The notes beneath the pieces are model-generated. The model was given only the letters and a program-made list of their open reading frames with translations. It had not been told where the DNA came from and made no database searches. This document shows, piece after piece, positions 1 to 8,980 of a stretch of 64,000 nt of DNA. The number at the start of each line of letters is the position of its first letter. Within the stretch, counting starts at the first letter, position 1. Made by a program: the position numbers and the translations under genes. Source of the DNA: Gemmiger formicilis (GTDB taxonomy: Bacteria; Bacillota; Clostridia; Oscillospirales; Ruminococcaceae); the NCBI RefSeq assembly GCF_016900095.1, contig NZ_JACJJP010000014.1, positions 19,320 to 83,319 on the forward strand, read 5' to 3'.

Positions 1-315
1 CTGGAATGGCTGTTTGACTTTGAATACAAAAAGATGGGCATTCCGGCCCCGGATGCCGTTGTCTATCTTTCGGTGGACGTGGATGTCTCCCAGAAACTGA
101 TTGCGGAGCGCTATCACGGGGACCAGACCAAGATGGACATCCAGGAGAAGGATGCCGAATATCTGGCCCGTTCCCGGGCGGCCGCCGAATATTGCGCCCG
201 TAAACTGGGCTGGCGGCGGATTGTCTGCACCAAGATGGAAGACGGCGTCAAGACCATGCGCAGCGTGGAAGACATTCACCAGGAAGTGCTTTCCAAACTG
301 GCGGACGTGCTGTAA
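1..315 (+). CDS. tmk: Thymidylate kinase, C-terminal part (truncated by window edge)
   Basis: This is the last 104 residues of a protein whose start lies before the window. The visible part fits the C-terminal half of thymidylate kinase, the cytoplasmic enzyme that makes dTDP from dTMP. The segment VYLSVDVDVSQKLIAERY resembles the family's core strand and 'A..R' helix. It is followed by the lid-side stretch DIQEKDAEYLARSR, which matches the usual D..E.d..fl..vr pattern. The P-loop is not in the window, so the call rests on this half only. The reading frame is open from base 1 and stops just before the next gene's ribosome binding site. Another nucleoside monophosphate kinase is possible but less likely. 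Confidence 0.72.
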   Translation: MEWLFDFEYKKMGIPAPDAVVYLSVDVDVSQKLIAERYHGDQTKMDIQEKDAEYLARSRAAAEYCARKLGWRRIVCTKMEDGVKTMRSVEDIHQEVLSKLADVL

Positions 316-348
316 AGGATTCAACCGGCAGGGAAGGAGGTGGACCCG

Positions 349-1194
349 ATGGCCGCTGTTCTGCGTAAGGCAACTGTGCAGGATCTGGACACCCTGGCAC
401 AGCTGCGCGCACAAGCTTTTGGTACAGACCGGGAAGAGGCCTCTTCCTGGCTTCGGAACATAGCGGGCCTGGACAACGTTCTGGTTCTGGAGCGGGCGGG
501 AACCGATGGCAAGCCGGGCATTCCGGCAGCACTGCTGGGAGCGGTGCCGGTGGAATGCGGGCACCGGCGGGGCATCTGGTTCTGCGGCATGCTTACCCGT
601 CCTGAACTGCAAGGACGTGGTCTGATGAGCCACCTTCTGGATTCCTGCCTGCGCGCTTACGCGGCCGGCGGATACGATTTTGCCGTTGCGGTGCCTCCCT
701 CCCCCCAAGTCGGGCAAAGCCTGAAGAAGCTGGGGTTTCAAAACGCTTTTCCGCTGCGGATGGTGCGCAAACCCATCGAGCACAACCTTCGGGCGGTGGC
801 GGAATTTGACAACCTGACCGTGCGGCGCCTGATTGACACCCGCATGCGGTACCAGCCGGCGTGCATCATATTGCCGGAGTCCACCATAACCGAAATGATC
901 ACCCGTCTGTACCGCAAGGGGATGACCATTGTTTCCAACCAGAGGGGATACGGCCTGTTCTGTCAGCAGGATGATGTCTTGCAGGTGATGGAACTGCAGG
1001 CCGACAACGACCACTGCGCCGATCTGCTGTTGCAGGCAGCGCGGGAAAAAACCGGCGCTCATTATGCCAGTATTCTTCTGGCGGAAAACCAGACCCTGTA
1101 CCTGGGGGCCGGCAAACGATGCGGGTACGGCATGATACGGTTTCTATCCCAGCCGTTTCCCATCACGGACGTGTATTTCCGGCTGCTGCAGTAA
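349..1194 (+). CDS. GNAT-family N-acetyltransferase
   Basis: A 281-residue GNAT-type acyltransferase; the substrate is unknown. The acetyl-CoA binding motif A is visible as LTRPELQGRGLMSHLL near residue 90, matching the family's Q-x-x-G-x-G/A signature. The C-terminal half (about residues 140-281) is not a second clear GNAT motif and may be an accessory domain, as in Eis-like proteins. I chose the ATG at 349 because the AGGAGG-like site at 334-340 lies 8 bases upstream. An in-frame GTG at 340 sits inside that site and is unlikely to be used. It follows the tmk-like gene by 33 bases and may share its transcript. Confidence 0.75.
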   Translation: MAAVLRKATVQDLDTLAQLRAQAFGTDREEASSWLRNIAGLDNVLVLERAGTDGKPGIPAALLGAVPVECGHRRGIWFCGMLTRPELQGRGLMSHLLDSCLRAYAAGGYDFAVAVPPSPQVGQSLKKLGFQNAFPLRMVRKPIEHNLRAVAEFDNLTVRRLIDTRMRYQPACIILPESTITEMITRLYRKGMTIVSNQRGYGLFCQQDDVLQVMELQADNDHCADLLLQAAREKTGAHYASILLAENQTLYLGAGKRCGYGMIRFLSQPFPITDVYFRLLQ

Positions 1195-1254
1195 AGCGGA
1201 GCCCTGTAACAATACACCTGAACAGCAGTTGTGCGGGTGAAAAGGAGCAAAAAG

Positions 1255-2568
1255 ATGAAGATCAATCGTGAACCGGAAAAATCTTCTTCCACCAAACAGG
1301 AAAAAGCACAGCCTTCCCGCCGTGTTCCGGCGCCGGAACAGCCGCAGCGCCGCGCTTACGATGTGGCCCAGGACGGCGGTTTTGAGGATCCGGAACCGTA
1401 TGAGGAAGAGGAAGAAGTGGTTGTGCGCAAGAAACGCCGTTTCCCGGTGGGGCTTGTGATTGTGCTGGTTGTGCTGGCGCTGGTGGCTGTGGCCGGATGG
1501 CAGATGATGCAGTTTTACAGCGAGGTGGACGGCCATGGCTCCGTCGGTCAGGAAGTGACCGTGTCGGTGGAGCAGGGCTCTTCGGTGGCAGATATTGCCG
1601 CAGTGCTCAAGCAGAACAACATCATCAAGTATGACTGGCTGTTCAAGCTGTATACCAAATACAGCGGCCGTGCCAGTGGATTGCAGTACGGCGATTTCCA
1701 GGTGCATGCCGGCATGTCGTACAACGATATCATCACCACCCTGTCTGAGCAGAAAGTTTTCCGGGACACCGTGCGGGTGACCATACCGGAAGGCACCACC
1801 GCCGTGGGCATTGCCCAGATCTTTGTGGACCAGGGCCTGGTGGACAGTGTGGACACCTTCCTGAACTGCGCCGAAGGAAAAGACGGGTCTGATTTCAGCC
1901 AGTATGAATTCTGGAATGAGATTCCCGACAATGAGGGCCGCCTGCTGAAGTGTGAAGGCTATCTTTTCCCGGACACTTACGAGTTCTACTCCGATGCCAG
2001 TGTCTATGATATCGTGGACCGTCTGTACTCGGAATTCGATACCAAGACTTCCGGCCTGATGTCCACCATTGAAGAAAAGGGTACGACTCTGGATCAGGTG
2101 GTAATCCTGGCGTCCTTTATCCAGGAGGAAGCGGGGCTTGCTTCGGAGGATGCCAAGGTCAGTGCCTGCTTCCACAACCGGCTGGAATCCGACGATCCGC
2201 TGTGGGCGGAGCATAAGCTGGAATCCAACGCCAGCAGCGATATCATGCAGGACGGTGACAACAACTATCTGTGGAATTCGCCTATGGCGGAGTATATGGG
2301 CTGGCCTCAGGAAGGCACCATTCCCGAAGAGGTCCTCAATGCCTACGACACCTACCGCATCAGCGGTTTGCCGGCGGGCGCCATTTCCAACCCCGGTATC
2401 GATGCCATTGAGGCCGCGCTGAACCCGGACGAAGAGTTCCTGAACGAAGGGTATTTCTTCTTCGTCACCGGCAATCCCAGCGGGGATTACCCGGGGCAGT
2501 ACTTCTATGCCAAGACTGCGGACGAACATTACCAGAATTGTGAGAAAGCCGGTTGGCCGCAAGGCTAA
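1255..2568 (+). CDS. mltG: Endolytic murein transglycosylase MltG (YceG-like)
   Basis: MltG is a membrane-anchored lytic transglycosylase that cuts nascent glycan strands and ends peptidoglycan chain elongation. The 437-residue protein has an acidic, charged cytoplasmic N-terminus (about 1-60). A hydrophobic segment (GLVIVLVVLALVAVAG, about residues 66-82) follows, then a LysM-like part and the YceG catalytic domain. The catalytic glutamate is expected in ILASFIQEEAG, and the conserved ending GLPAGAISNPG is present. The start at 1255 is chosen because AAGGAG lies 7 bases upstream; the in-frame GTG at 1231 has no such site. The U32 peptidase follows by 13 bases. mltG and U32 peptidase genes are neighbours in many Firmicutes, which supports the call. 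Confidence 0.92.
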   Translation: MKINREPEKSSSTKQEKAQPSRRVPAPEQPQRRAYDVAQDGGFEDPEPYEEEEEVVVRKKRRFPVGLVIVLVVLALVAVAGWQMMQFYSEVDGHGSVGQEVTVSVEQGSSVADIAAVLKQNNIIKYDWLFKLYTKYSGRASGLQYGDFQVHAGMSYNDIITTLSEQKVFRDTVRVTIPEGTTAVGIAQIFVDQGLVDSVDTFLNCAEGKDGSDFSQYEFWNEIPDNEGRLLKCEGYLFPDTYEFYSDASVYDIVDRLYSEFDTKTSGLMSTIEEKGTTLDQVVILASFIQEEAGLASEDAKVSACFHNRLESDDPLWAEHKLESNASSDIMQDGDNNYLWNSPMAEYMGWPQEGTIPEEVLNAYDTYRISGLPAGAISNPGIDAIEAALNPDEEFLNEGYFFFVTGNPSGDYPGQYFYAKTADEHYQNCEKAGWPQG

Positions 2569-2581
2569 GAGAGGAGATCGT

Positions 2582-3814
2582 ATGCTTTCACAGCCTGAAC
2601 TGCTGTCCCCGGCGGGCAGCCTGGAAACCCTGAAATATGCGGTGCTGTATGGAGCAGATGCCGTGTACTGTGCACTGCCGCAGTTCGGCATGCGGGCGGC
2701 ACCGCCGAACCTGACCAATGATGAACTGCGGGAAGGGTGTATCTTTGCCCATGCCCGCGGCCGTCGGGTGTACCTGACCCTGAACACCCTGCCCACCAAC
2801 GAAGAGCTGGAGCGCCTGCCCCAGGCCATGAAGGATGCGGCAGAGGCGGGCGTGGATGCCTTTATCATCGCCGATCTGGGGGTCTTGGCCCTGGCCCAGA
2901 AGTATGCCCCCGGGGTGGAGGTACATTTTTCCACCCAGGCCGGCATTGCCAACTATGCCGCCGCCACCCAGGCCTACCAGATGGGGGCCAAACGGGTGGT
3001 TCTTGCGCGGGAACTGAGCCTGACCGATATTGCCTATATCCGGGACCATACACCGCCAGAGCTGGAGCTGGAAGCCTTTGTGCACGGCGCCATGTGCATG
3101 AGCGTCTCCGGCCGTTGCCTTCTGTCCAGCTATATGACGGGGCGCAGCGGCAACCGGGGCGAGTGTGCCCAGCCCTGCCGATGGAAGTACTATCTGGTGG
3201 AAGAACGCCGCCCCGGGCAGTACATGGAAATCGGGGAAAATGAAGACGGAAGCTATATCCTCAATGCCAACGACCTGTGCACCGCGCCGTTTATCGACCT
3301 GCTGTGCAAGGCCGGCGTGGACAGCCTGAAGATCGAAGGCCGGGCAAAAACCTTCTACTATGTGGCCTCCGTTACCAGTGCGTACCGGCGCGCGCTGGAT
3401 ACGTATCTGGCCAATCCGGACAGAGAAGAGTTCGAATTGCCGGATGCGGTCATTGATGAACTGAACCGCACCAGCCACCGCCATTACTCGCCGGGGTTCT
3501 ACTTCGGCAAGGAAAAAGCCTTGCAGACGCCCAGCCACAGCTATGTGCGGGACTGGGACTTCATCGGCACGGTGGACAACTGGGAAAACGGGGTGGCCTC
3601 CTGCACCCAGCGTAGCAAATTCTGCCTGGGGGATACCCTGGAAGTGCTGCAGCCGGACGGGTCGGTGATCCGCCTGACTCCGGACTGGATCAAGAACGAG
3701 GAAGGGGAAAGCGTGGATGCCACGCCTCATCCGCTGATGCATTATACCATCCCCTGCGAAACACCCCTCATGCCCTACAGCTTGCTGCGCATGCAGAAAG
3801 CGGAAGACCAGTAA
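2582..3814 (+). CDS. Peptidase U32 family protein (collagenase-like/RlhA-type)
   Basis: A 410-residue U32 family protein. Members include putative collagenase-like peptidases and enzymes that hydroxylate 23S rRNA or tRNA (RlhA, TrhP); which activity applies here cannot be read from sequence. The family signature is clear: EAFVHGAMCMSVSGRCLLSS near residue 160, followed by GECAQPCRWKY. The conserved cysteines of the latter belong to the iron-sulfur-binding set known in the RNA-modifying members. The N-terminal ELLSPAGSLETLKYAV and GADAVYC are also typical. The start at 2582 has GAGGAG 5 bases upstream; longer in-frame readings overlap mltG. An intrinsic terminator follows immediately. Confidence 0.9.
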   Translation: MLSQPELLSPAGSLETLKYAVLYGADAVYCALPQFGMRAAPPNLTNDELREGCIFAHARGRRVYLTLNTLPTNEELERLPQAMKDAAEAGVDAFIIADLGVLALAQKYAPGVEVHFSTQAGIANYAAATQAYQMGAKRVVLARELSLTDIAYIRDHTPPELELEAFVHGAMCMSVSGRCLLSSYMTGRSGNRGECAQPCRWKYYLVEERRPGQYMEIGENEDGSYILNANDLCTAPFIDLLCKAGVDSLKIEGRAKTFYYVASVTSAYRRALDTYLANPDREEFELPDAVIDELNRTSHRHYSPGFYFGKEKALQTPSHSYVRDWDFIGTVDNWENGVASCTQRSKFCLGDTLEVLQPDGSVIRLTPDWIKNEEGESVDATPHPLMHYTIPCETPLMPYSLLRMQKAEDQ

Positions 3815-3823
3815 AATGTAATG

Positions 3824-3871
3824 AAAAGAAGCCGCGCAGGCACCCGAAAACGGACCTGTGCGGCTTCTTTT
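3824..3871. terminator. Bidirectional intrinsic terminator between U32 gene and helicase
   Basis: A 17-base arm (3824-3840) pairs with 3855-3871 around a 14-base loop, with A-runs on the left and T-runs on the right. It serves the U32 gene on the plus strand. It also overlaps the stop codon of the convergent helicase gene on the minus strand. Confidence 0.88.
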
Positions 3872-6302
3872 ACAATTCGGAGGATTCCGTTGCCGGCATC
3901 TGCCAGAATGCCTCCAGCGTGGCCTGCAGGGCTTGCTCGTTGTATACAGTGCGCAGGTGGGACCAGTGGGGCGGCATTAAGCGCAGATACTCCGACGCAA
4001 CAAAACGGTCGTCAAACAAAAGCACAACCCCGCGGTCGGTGGGGGTGCGGATCAAACGCCCCGCCGCCTGCAGGACCTTGTTCATGCCGGGGTAGCGATA
4101 GGCATAATCAAACCCGCAGCCGCGGGTCTGCTCAAAATGGTCCCGCAGCTGTTCCTGCCGGGCTCCGACCTGGGGCAGTCCGGGGCCTATCACCGCCACG
4201 CCGATGAGCCGGTCCCCGGCCAGGTCCACTCCTTCGCCGAACACGCCCCCCAGAACGGCAAATCCAAGCAGACTTCGGGAGGGCGACGGAGCAAACCGTT
4301 CCAGAAAAGCGGCTCGTTGGTCTTCTTCCATGGCGCTTTCCTGCCGGCATACGGCCAGGTCCGGGTATCTCTCGCAAAAGTTGTCATACACCTTGTCCAG
4401 ATAGGCATAGCTGGGGAAAAAGGCTAGATAATTGCCGGTCTGCGCCCGCACCATGGTGGCCAGATAATCCGCGATGGCGGGAATGCTTTTCTCTCGGTCG
4501 CGGTACCGCGTGCTGACACTTTGGGCACACAACAGAGCCATGTTCTGTTGGGGGAAGGGACTGCGCAGCGCCACAGCTCGGGCGTTTTCCAGGCCGCATA
4601 AATCCTTGTAGTAGGCAGCAGGTGCCAGGGTGGCGCTGAACAGAACTGCGGCGCGCCCCAGCGAAAAATCGGACGCCAAAAAGTTGCTGGGATCCAGGCA
4701 GAGCAGGGAAGCACGTACCTGGGACCCGTATGCACTGATCTGCAAAACAAAATGGTCGTCGAAGGTTTCCGCCACCCGCAGCCAGGCACGGGCATCAAAA
4801 TACAGCTGCAACAGCTCGCTGTGCTGTTCACTGGGGTCGCGGTGCTCATCCAGCCAGATTTCCAGCTGCTCGCACAGCCGTGTCAGCAGGCGGTCAAAGG
4901 ATTCGTCAAGATCCGGCATAAACAGGGTCTGGCCGAATCTTGCGTCCTCACGGGCGGCGGCTTCCTCGCAGCGATGACGCCACTCTATAAAATGGTCGTT
5001 TACCCGGCTCAGAGCCGTTTTCAGCGAGCTTTTGCCTTTCCCCAAGTTCTTCTTTGCCTGGTAGAAAGAAGCCTTCTCCAGACTGGCACTGTGCATCTCC
5101 CGGGCACGATCCGGCAGGTTGTGGGCTTCGTCGACCAGAAAGAGATAGTCGCCCTTGGACTCGAAGAAGCGTTGCAGCCGAACCACGGGGTCAAAGAGAT
5201 AATTGTAGTCGCCGATGATCACGTCACTCCAGAGGGATAAGTCCAACCCCATCTCAAAAGGGCAGACGCGGTGCTTGCGGGCGTATTCCTGCAGTACGGC
5301 GGCATTCAGGGCGCCGGTGGTGTCATCCAGGGCATCCCATAGGGCGTCTTTAATGCGGTCGTAGTAGCCGTTGGCATAGGGGCAGGCCTCCGGGGTACAC
5401 TCCCGGGTTTCGCACAGGCAGATTTTGTCTTTGGCTGTCAGCGTCACGCTGCGCAGCGGCAGGGAAGAATCCTGCGTACGGAAACGGTTCAGTGCATCTT
5501 CGGCCGCCGCGCGGGTGGTGCCGCGAGCCGTCAGATAAAAGACGGGCCCCTTCACCCCGTTTCCCAGAGCTTTGAGTGCGGGAAAAAGCACGCTCATGGT
5601 TTTGCCGATGCCAGTGGGCGCCTGACAGAGCAGCTGCCCGCCATCCCGGCAGGTCGTATAGACCTCGCTGATCATGGCGCGCTGCCCGGGACGATAGGTG
5701 GGAAAAGGAAAAGCAAGCTGCCGCATGCCTTCCCGGCTCTTCTCCTGCCAGTCCGCTGCCAGCCGTGCCCAGGGCGCATACCGGTGCAAAAGATTCTGCA
5801 CAATCTGGTCCAGTTCTTCGGCGGTGTAGGTGTGCTCATACGGTACGGTCAGCTCCTCGTCCACCTGAAAATAGGTGAGCAGTACCGTGATCCGGGGCAG
5901 ATCGTTCTGCAGGGCATAGATAGCGGCATACACCTGGCCCTGTGCCCAGTGCTCCGGGGCGTGATTTTCGGTGATCTCTTCCAGGGGCAAGGTGGTGGAT
6001 TTGATTTCCTCCACAACGGGAACCCCATCCCGCGTAAAAATACCGTCGGCGCGGCCTTCCAGGGTGTAGGTGATGCCATCGCATGTATACTCCTGACGCA
6101 GGGCAACCTCGGCCTTGTAGTCTTCGTGTACCTTGGCGGCGGCACGCTGCAGCCGGCGATGGATACGGGCGCCCTCGTTGGCCCGATCAAAGCCGGAAAA
6201 ACGGCTGTCGATGCTTCCGGTTCGCAGCAGAAACTCAACAAGCCGCCGCACGGAAAGTGCGACGGCCAGAGGGGCCTTGTTTTCAGAAAGCGTGGCAGAC
6301 AT
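3870..6302 (-). CDS. DinG/XPD-family ATP-dependent helicase with N-terminal PD-(D/E)XK-like domain
   Basis: An 810-residue superfamily 2 helicase of the Rad3/XPD/DinG type. The N-terminal ~200 residues contain EGRADGIFTRDGVPVVEEIK. This pattern (D, then E-x-K on a following strand) is expected of a RecB/Cas4-like PD-(D/E)XK nuclease. Then come Walker A (QAPTGIGKT), and a cysteine cluster (CLCETREC, CPYANGYY, VCPFEMG) fitting the iron-sulfur domain of XPD helicases. The DEAH box (FLVDEAHNLPDRAREM) and the motif VI region (QAAGRLIRT) follow. The start at 6302 begins the conserved region; longer readings run into the upstream gene. It lies 25 bases after the P-loop ATPase gene. A role in DNA repair or recombination is inferred from family and neighbours. 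Confidence 0.85.
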   Translation of the reverse strand: MSATLSENKAPLAVALSVRRLVEFLLRTGSIDSRFSGFDRANEGARIHRRLQRAAAKVHEDYKAEVALRQEYTCDGITYTLEGRADGIFTRDGVPVVEEIKSTTLPLEEITENHAPEHWAQGQVYAAIYALQNDLPRITVLLTYFQVDEELTVPYEHTYTAEELDQIVQNLLHRYAPWARLAADWQEKSREGMRQLAFPFPTYRPGQRAMISEVYTTCRDGGQLLCQAPTGIGKTMSVLFPALKALGNGVKGPVFYLTARGTTRAAAEDALNRFRTQDSSLPLRSVTLTAKDKICLCETRECTPEACPYANGYYDRIKDALWDALDDTTGALNAAVLQEYARKHRVCPFEMGLDLSLWSDVIIGDYNYLFDPVVRLQRFFESKGDYLFLVDEAHNLPDRAREMHSASLEKASFYQAKKNLGKGKSSLKTALSRVNDHFIEWRHRCEEAAAREDARFGQTLFMPDLDESFDRLLTRLCEQLEIWLDEHRDPSEQHSELLQLYFDARAWLRVAETFDDHFVLQISAYGSQVRASLLCLDPSNFLASDFSLGRAAVLFSATLAPAAYYKDLCGLENARAVALRSPFPQQNMALLCAQSVSTRYRDREKSIPAIADYLATMVRAQTGNYLAFFPSYAYLDKVYDNFCERYPDLAVCRQESAMEEDQRAAFLERFAPSPSRSLLGFAVLGGVFGEGVDLAGDRLIGVAVIGPGLPQVGARQEQLRDHFEQTRGCGFDYAYRYPGMNKVLQAAGRLIRTPTDRGVVLLFDDRFVASEYLRLMPPHWSHLRTVYNEQALQATLEAFWQMPATESSEL

Positions 6303-6327
6303 GAAACAATCACAAATCCTTTGATAC

Positions 6328-7428
6328 TTACAACTCAAAAATTTCCCGTTCCACATCCTTGCGGATACGGTCGACCACCGTAAAGTCGGACGCACGCACA
6401 TAATACTGTTCCAGTGCATCGTGCAGAGTTTTGGCTGCGGCCTGACTTTCACATGTCTTTTCCAAAAGACTGAATACCAGTTTCTTTTGATACAGCATCA
6501 GACGCTTGATGCGGGGGACGGGCTGTTCCGCGGCAAAGCGGGCTGCATGGATGTTCTTTTGACCTTCAAAATTCATGGGATGCCAGGGGTTGTTGGTGAC
6601 AAATCCCAGGCCCAGGGAAGGAATGAAGAGGTGGTCCAGCTTGTTGCGCTGGTCGCTGGCGCAATGACAAAGGTACGCGTCGTATCCGTTTTTCCGGGCG
6701 TGGTCGGCCAGCTGCGCCATCATCAGGGAAGAGGCGGCTCCGTAGGGATCATGCACGGCATACAGGGTAGTGTGCGCCAGTTGCAGGACGGTTTGGCTGA
6801 AGACCAGCAACCCTTTGGGCGTTGGGGCGGACAAAAGGCGATGGTACTGTTTGCCGGGGGCTGCACCGCGCCGGGCAGGCATGGTGCGGGCGGCCAGACG
6901 CGCCGTGAACTGCCGGAGCTTCTTTTGATCCAACAGGGAAGCTGCCAGGCTGCGGCGACGGATGAGCACGGCGGAGGCCAGCGCCCAATGGGCGGAAGCC
7001 TGCTGCATCAGCTGGGCGTGGTCGTGGCCGATCTGCAGAATTTCTTTTCGGTTGCGGACCAGATCACGGTGGTCCAGGGCATCGTACAGTGGAATCAGCC
7101 GTTCGGCTGCATCCGGAAATTTGCAGTCCAGCGTGTGGGGGGCGGTGGCATCCAGTACCAAAACGCCCACGTCGCTCATCCGAACGCCGTCCAGACTGTC
7201 TGGGTCGCTGGAACAGTGAATCCGTTCCATCCAGCTTCCGTCACGCCGACAAACGGCGGCATCCCGCTCCAGCAGAAGCCGCATCAGCGTGGACTTTCCG
7301 CAACCGGGACCGGCTTTGATCAGCCAGGGGGTGATTTGATCATCGGCAGCGGCTTCGGCAAACCATCCGGAAAAGCCGCAGGGGGATAAAGCCCCCAAAA
7401 AGAAATCCAAAACCGGCTTGCATTGCAT
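6328..7428 (-). CDS. P-loop ATPase of unknown function
   Basis: A 366-residue protein with a strong Walker A near residue 40 (IKAGPGCGKSTLMRLLL). A possible Walker B-like hydrophobic stretch (DVGVLVLDATAPHTLD) comes about 70 residues later. A second segment after about residue 200 (GLLVFSQTVLQLAHTTL) may begin another nucleotide-binding half. I recognise the general look of the uncharacterised ~370-residue two-part P-loop proteins of Firmicutes, but no function is known to me. The start at 7428 has GGGAGG 9 bases upstream. The gene lies between a uracil-DNA glycosylase and a helicase on the same strand, with a 25-base gap to the helicase. A repair-associated role is possible but only by context. 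Confidence 0.6.
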   Translation of the reverse strand: MQCKPVLDFFLGALSPCGFSGWFAEAAADDQITPWLIKAGPGCGKSTLMRLLLERDAAVCRRDGSWMERIHCSSDPDSLDGVRMSDVGVLVLDATAPHTLDCKFPDAAERLIPLYDALDHRDLVRNRKEILQIGHDHAQLMQQASAHWALASAVLIRRRSLAASLLDQKKLRQFTARLAARTMPARRGAAPGKQYHRLLSAPTPKGLLVFSQTVLQLAHTTLYAVHDPYGAASSLMMAQLADHARKNGYDAYLCHCASDQRNKLDHLFIPSLGLGFVTNNPWHPMNFEGQKNIHAARFAAEQPVPRIKRLMLYQKKLVFSLLEKTCESQAAAKTLHDALEQYYVRASDFTVVDRIRKDVEREIFEL

Positions 7429-7535
7429 GGTTCAAAACCTCCCTTATTGGCAAGATTCTGAGCCATGCTATGCGGTAAAAACAGGGTTTGTGTATAAAAC
7501 CGTTCTTTACGGAAATGGAAAATGCGTGGGATGGA

Positions 7536-8102
7536 TCAGTATGTGTGATCACACACTTCGTGGATTTTGTCCCGCAGGGCGGCAAAATCTTCAAAGGCAA
7601 GGGGCTTGTTGCCCGGATTGCGCAGCAGAGCGGCCGGGTGCAGGGTCGCCATAAAGAGTGTACCCTGTTTGTCGAAGAACTTGCCGTGGTCCTTTGTGAC
7701 GGAAAAGGATTTGTCAATCATCTGTTGGGCGGCAATGCGGCCCAGACAGACGACGATTTTGGGACGAAGCAGCTGGAACTGCTGGCGCAGCCAGGGCATG
7801 CAGGCGGCAGATTCCTCCGGCAGCGGGTCACGGTTTTCCGGTGGGCGGCATTTCACGATGTTGGCAATAAAAATATTGCGGTTCCGGTCCAGATCAACGG
7901 CTTCCAGGTAGCTGTCCAGCAGTTTCCCGCTGCGCCCCACAAAAGGCAGGCCCTGTTCGTCCTCGTTGGCACCGGGACCTTCTCCCACAAACAGCACTTC
8001 GGCGTTGGGAACGCCTTGGCCGAACACCACGTTTTTGCGTGTTTCGCACAGGCCGCAGCGGCGGCAGGAAAGGCACTCGGCTTTCAATGTTTCAAAATCC
8101 AT
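7536..8102 (-). CDS. Uracil-DNA glycosylase, family 4 (iron-sulfur type)
   Basis: A 188-residue family 4 uracil-DNA glycosylase, which excises uracil from DNA in base excision repair. The N-terminal cysteines of the 4Fe-4S cluster are visible ([10 protein letters not shown], residues 10-19). The other two cluster ligands are probably the cysteines of [12 protein letters not shown] and [10 protein letters not shown]. Motif A is [18 protein letters not shown] and motif B is [10 protein letters not shown]. The start at 8102 has GAGG 8 bases upstream; an in-frame GTG at 8111 lies within that site and is rejected. It heads a minus-strand cluster with the ATPase (107-base gap) and the helicase. Confidence 0.92.
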   Translation of the reverse strand: MDFETLKAECLSCRRCGLCETRKNVVFGQGVPNAEVLFVGEGPGANEDEQGLPFVGRSGKLLDSYLEAVDLDRNRNIFIANIVKCRPPENRDPLPEESAACMPWLRQQFQLLRPKIVVCLGRIAAQQMIDKSFSVTKDHGKFFDKQGTLFMATLHPAALLRNPGNKPLAFEDFAALRDKIHEVCDHTY

Positions 8103-8203
8103 AAAAAACACCTCGGATAAAATTGTGTGTCCTCAATCAGGAATGTAAGCATTTCAGCCCGTCGATGGGGCATACTGTTCTTATATTAAGGAGGAATGAG
8201 GTA

Positions 8204-8755
8204 ATGCCTGTGAATTCGGCGACCGTTTTACTGCGGCTCGGGTGTCTGGCCTTCGGCACGGTGGCGGGGGTTCTTTTCCCAAAACATCTGCTGCTGTCGG
8301 CCAGCCGGACTTCGGCGCGTTCCTCCGCGTGGGTATGGCTGGATATTTTGCTGGGTATCTGCAAGGTGGTGGTATCCTGTGCTGTCGCCTTGCTGGTGGT
8401 ACCGCTGTCAGTTTCCGTCACATTCCTATATACGGGAACCGGTATCCTGGCGGCTGCAGTTGGCGCCGAACCGGATCAATGGCAGCATCATCTGCCGGTT
8501 GTGTGCGCCTGGATGATCTTGTATCTGCCGTTTACCGGTGTGCTGGCATGCTTGGGGGGCGTCCTGCTGGTTCTTGCCGCCGAGGTGCCGGGCGTGTCCG
8601 TCCTGGCCGTGCTGGTGTTTGCCGCGCCTATGGCGTTGCTGCAGTTCGGCCCGGAAGGGGGACTGGTTTTGCTGGCGACTGCCGCCATGTGGTGCATCTG
8701 GCAGGCCGGATATCACCGCCTGCACCGAAAAAATACGGGGTTGTTTCCGGGGTAA
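8204..8755 (+). CDS. Multi-spanning membrane protein, possibly a divergent PlsY-like protein
   Basis: A 183-residue hydrophobic protein with about five membrane segments. The start at 8204 follows AAGGAGG at 8189-8195. Topology and some blocks recall glycerol-3-phosphate acyltransferase PlsY: WLDILLGICKVV sits where PlsY has 'D..KG', and the C-terminal WQAGYHRLHRK where PlsY has 'YRHR.NI.RL'. However, the glycine-rich 'GSGN.GATN' motif and the 'GH.FP' motif of PlsY are absent. If related, it is probably a non-catalytic paralogue. The alternative is simply an unrecognised membrane protein. No partner genes are obvious; an AT-rich gap and then tRNA genes follow. Confidence 0.5.
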   Translation: MPVNSATVLLRLGCLAFGTVAGVLFPKHLLLSASRTSARSSAWVWLDILLGICKVVVSCAVALLVVPLSVSVTFLYTGTGILAAAVGAEPDQWQHHLPVVCAWMILYLPFTGVLACLGGVLLVLAAEVPGVSVLAVLVFAAPMALLQFGPEGGLVLLATAAMWCIWQAGYHRLHRKNTGLFPG

Positions 8756-8894
8756 ACCGTATGATATCATCATACCATGGGGGAAAGAGAAATGCAAAAC
8801 GGCTTTTTGCGCAGATTTTTTAAAAATAAAACGACGTTACAAAGATGAAAAATGAAAAACTTTCATATTTTTCAAAAAAAATGAAAAAAACCTG

Positions 8895-8923
8895 TTGACA
8901 TTTCGGGATTCGTCCGCTATAAT
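8895..8923 (+). promoter_or_regulatory. Consensus sigma-A promoter for the tRNA cluster, with AT-rich upstream tract
   Basis: TTGACA (8895-8900), a 17-base spacer and TATAAT (8918-8923) form a perfect consensus promoter. The roughly 70 bases upstream are rich in A and T tracts, fitting an UP element for strong stable-RNA transcription. That tract also holds an AT-only imperfect palindrome (about 8845-8871) of unknown role. Nothing else is seen between the membrane protein gene and the tRNAs. Confidence 0.93.
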
Positions 8924-8980
8924 TATTAACGTTGCAGCCGCCAAGGCCAAGCGCCAAAGACGAAAGCAACCGCTGGTTAT

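Noticed and set aside
7542..7555. Perfect 14-base palindrome TGTGTGATCACACA, suggesting a regulator site.
   Set aside because: It lies inside the 3' coding end of the uracil-DNA glycosylase gene (codons for V-C-D-H-T), far from a promoter, and is not the CRP spacing.
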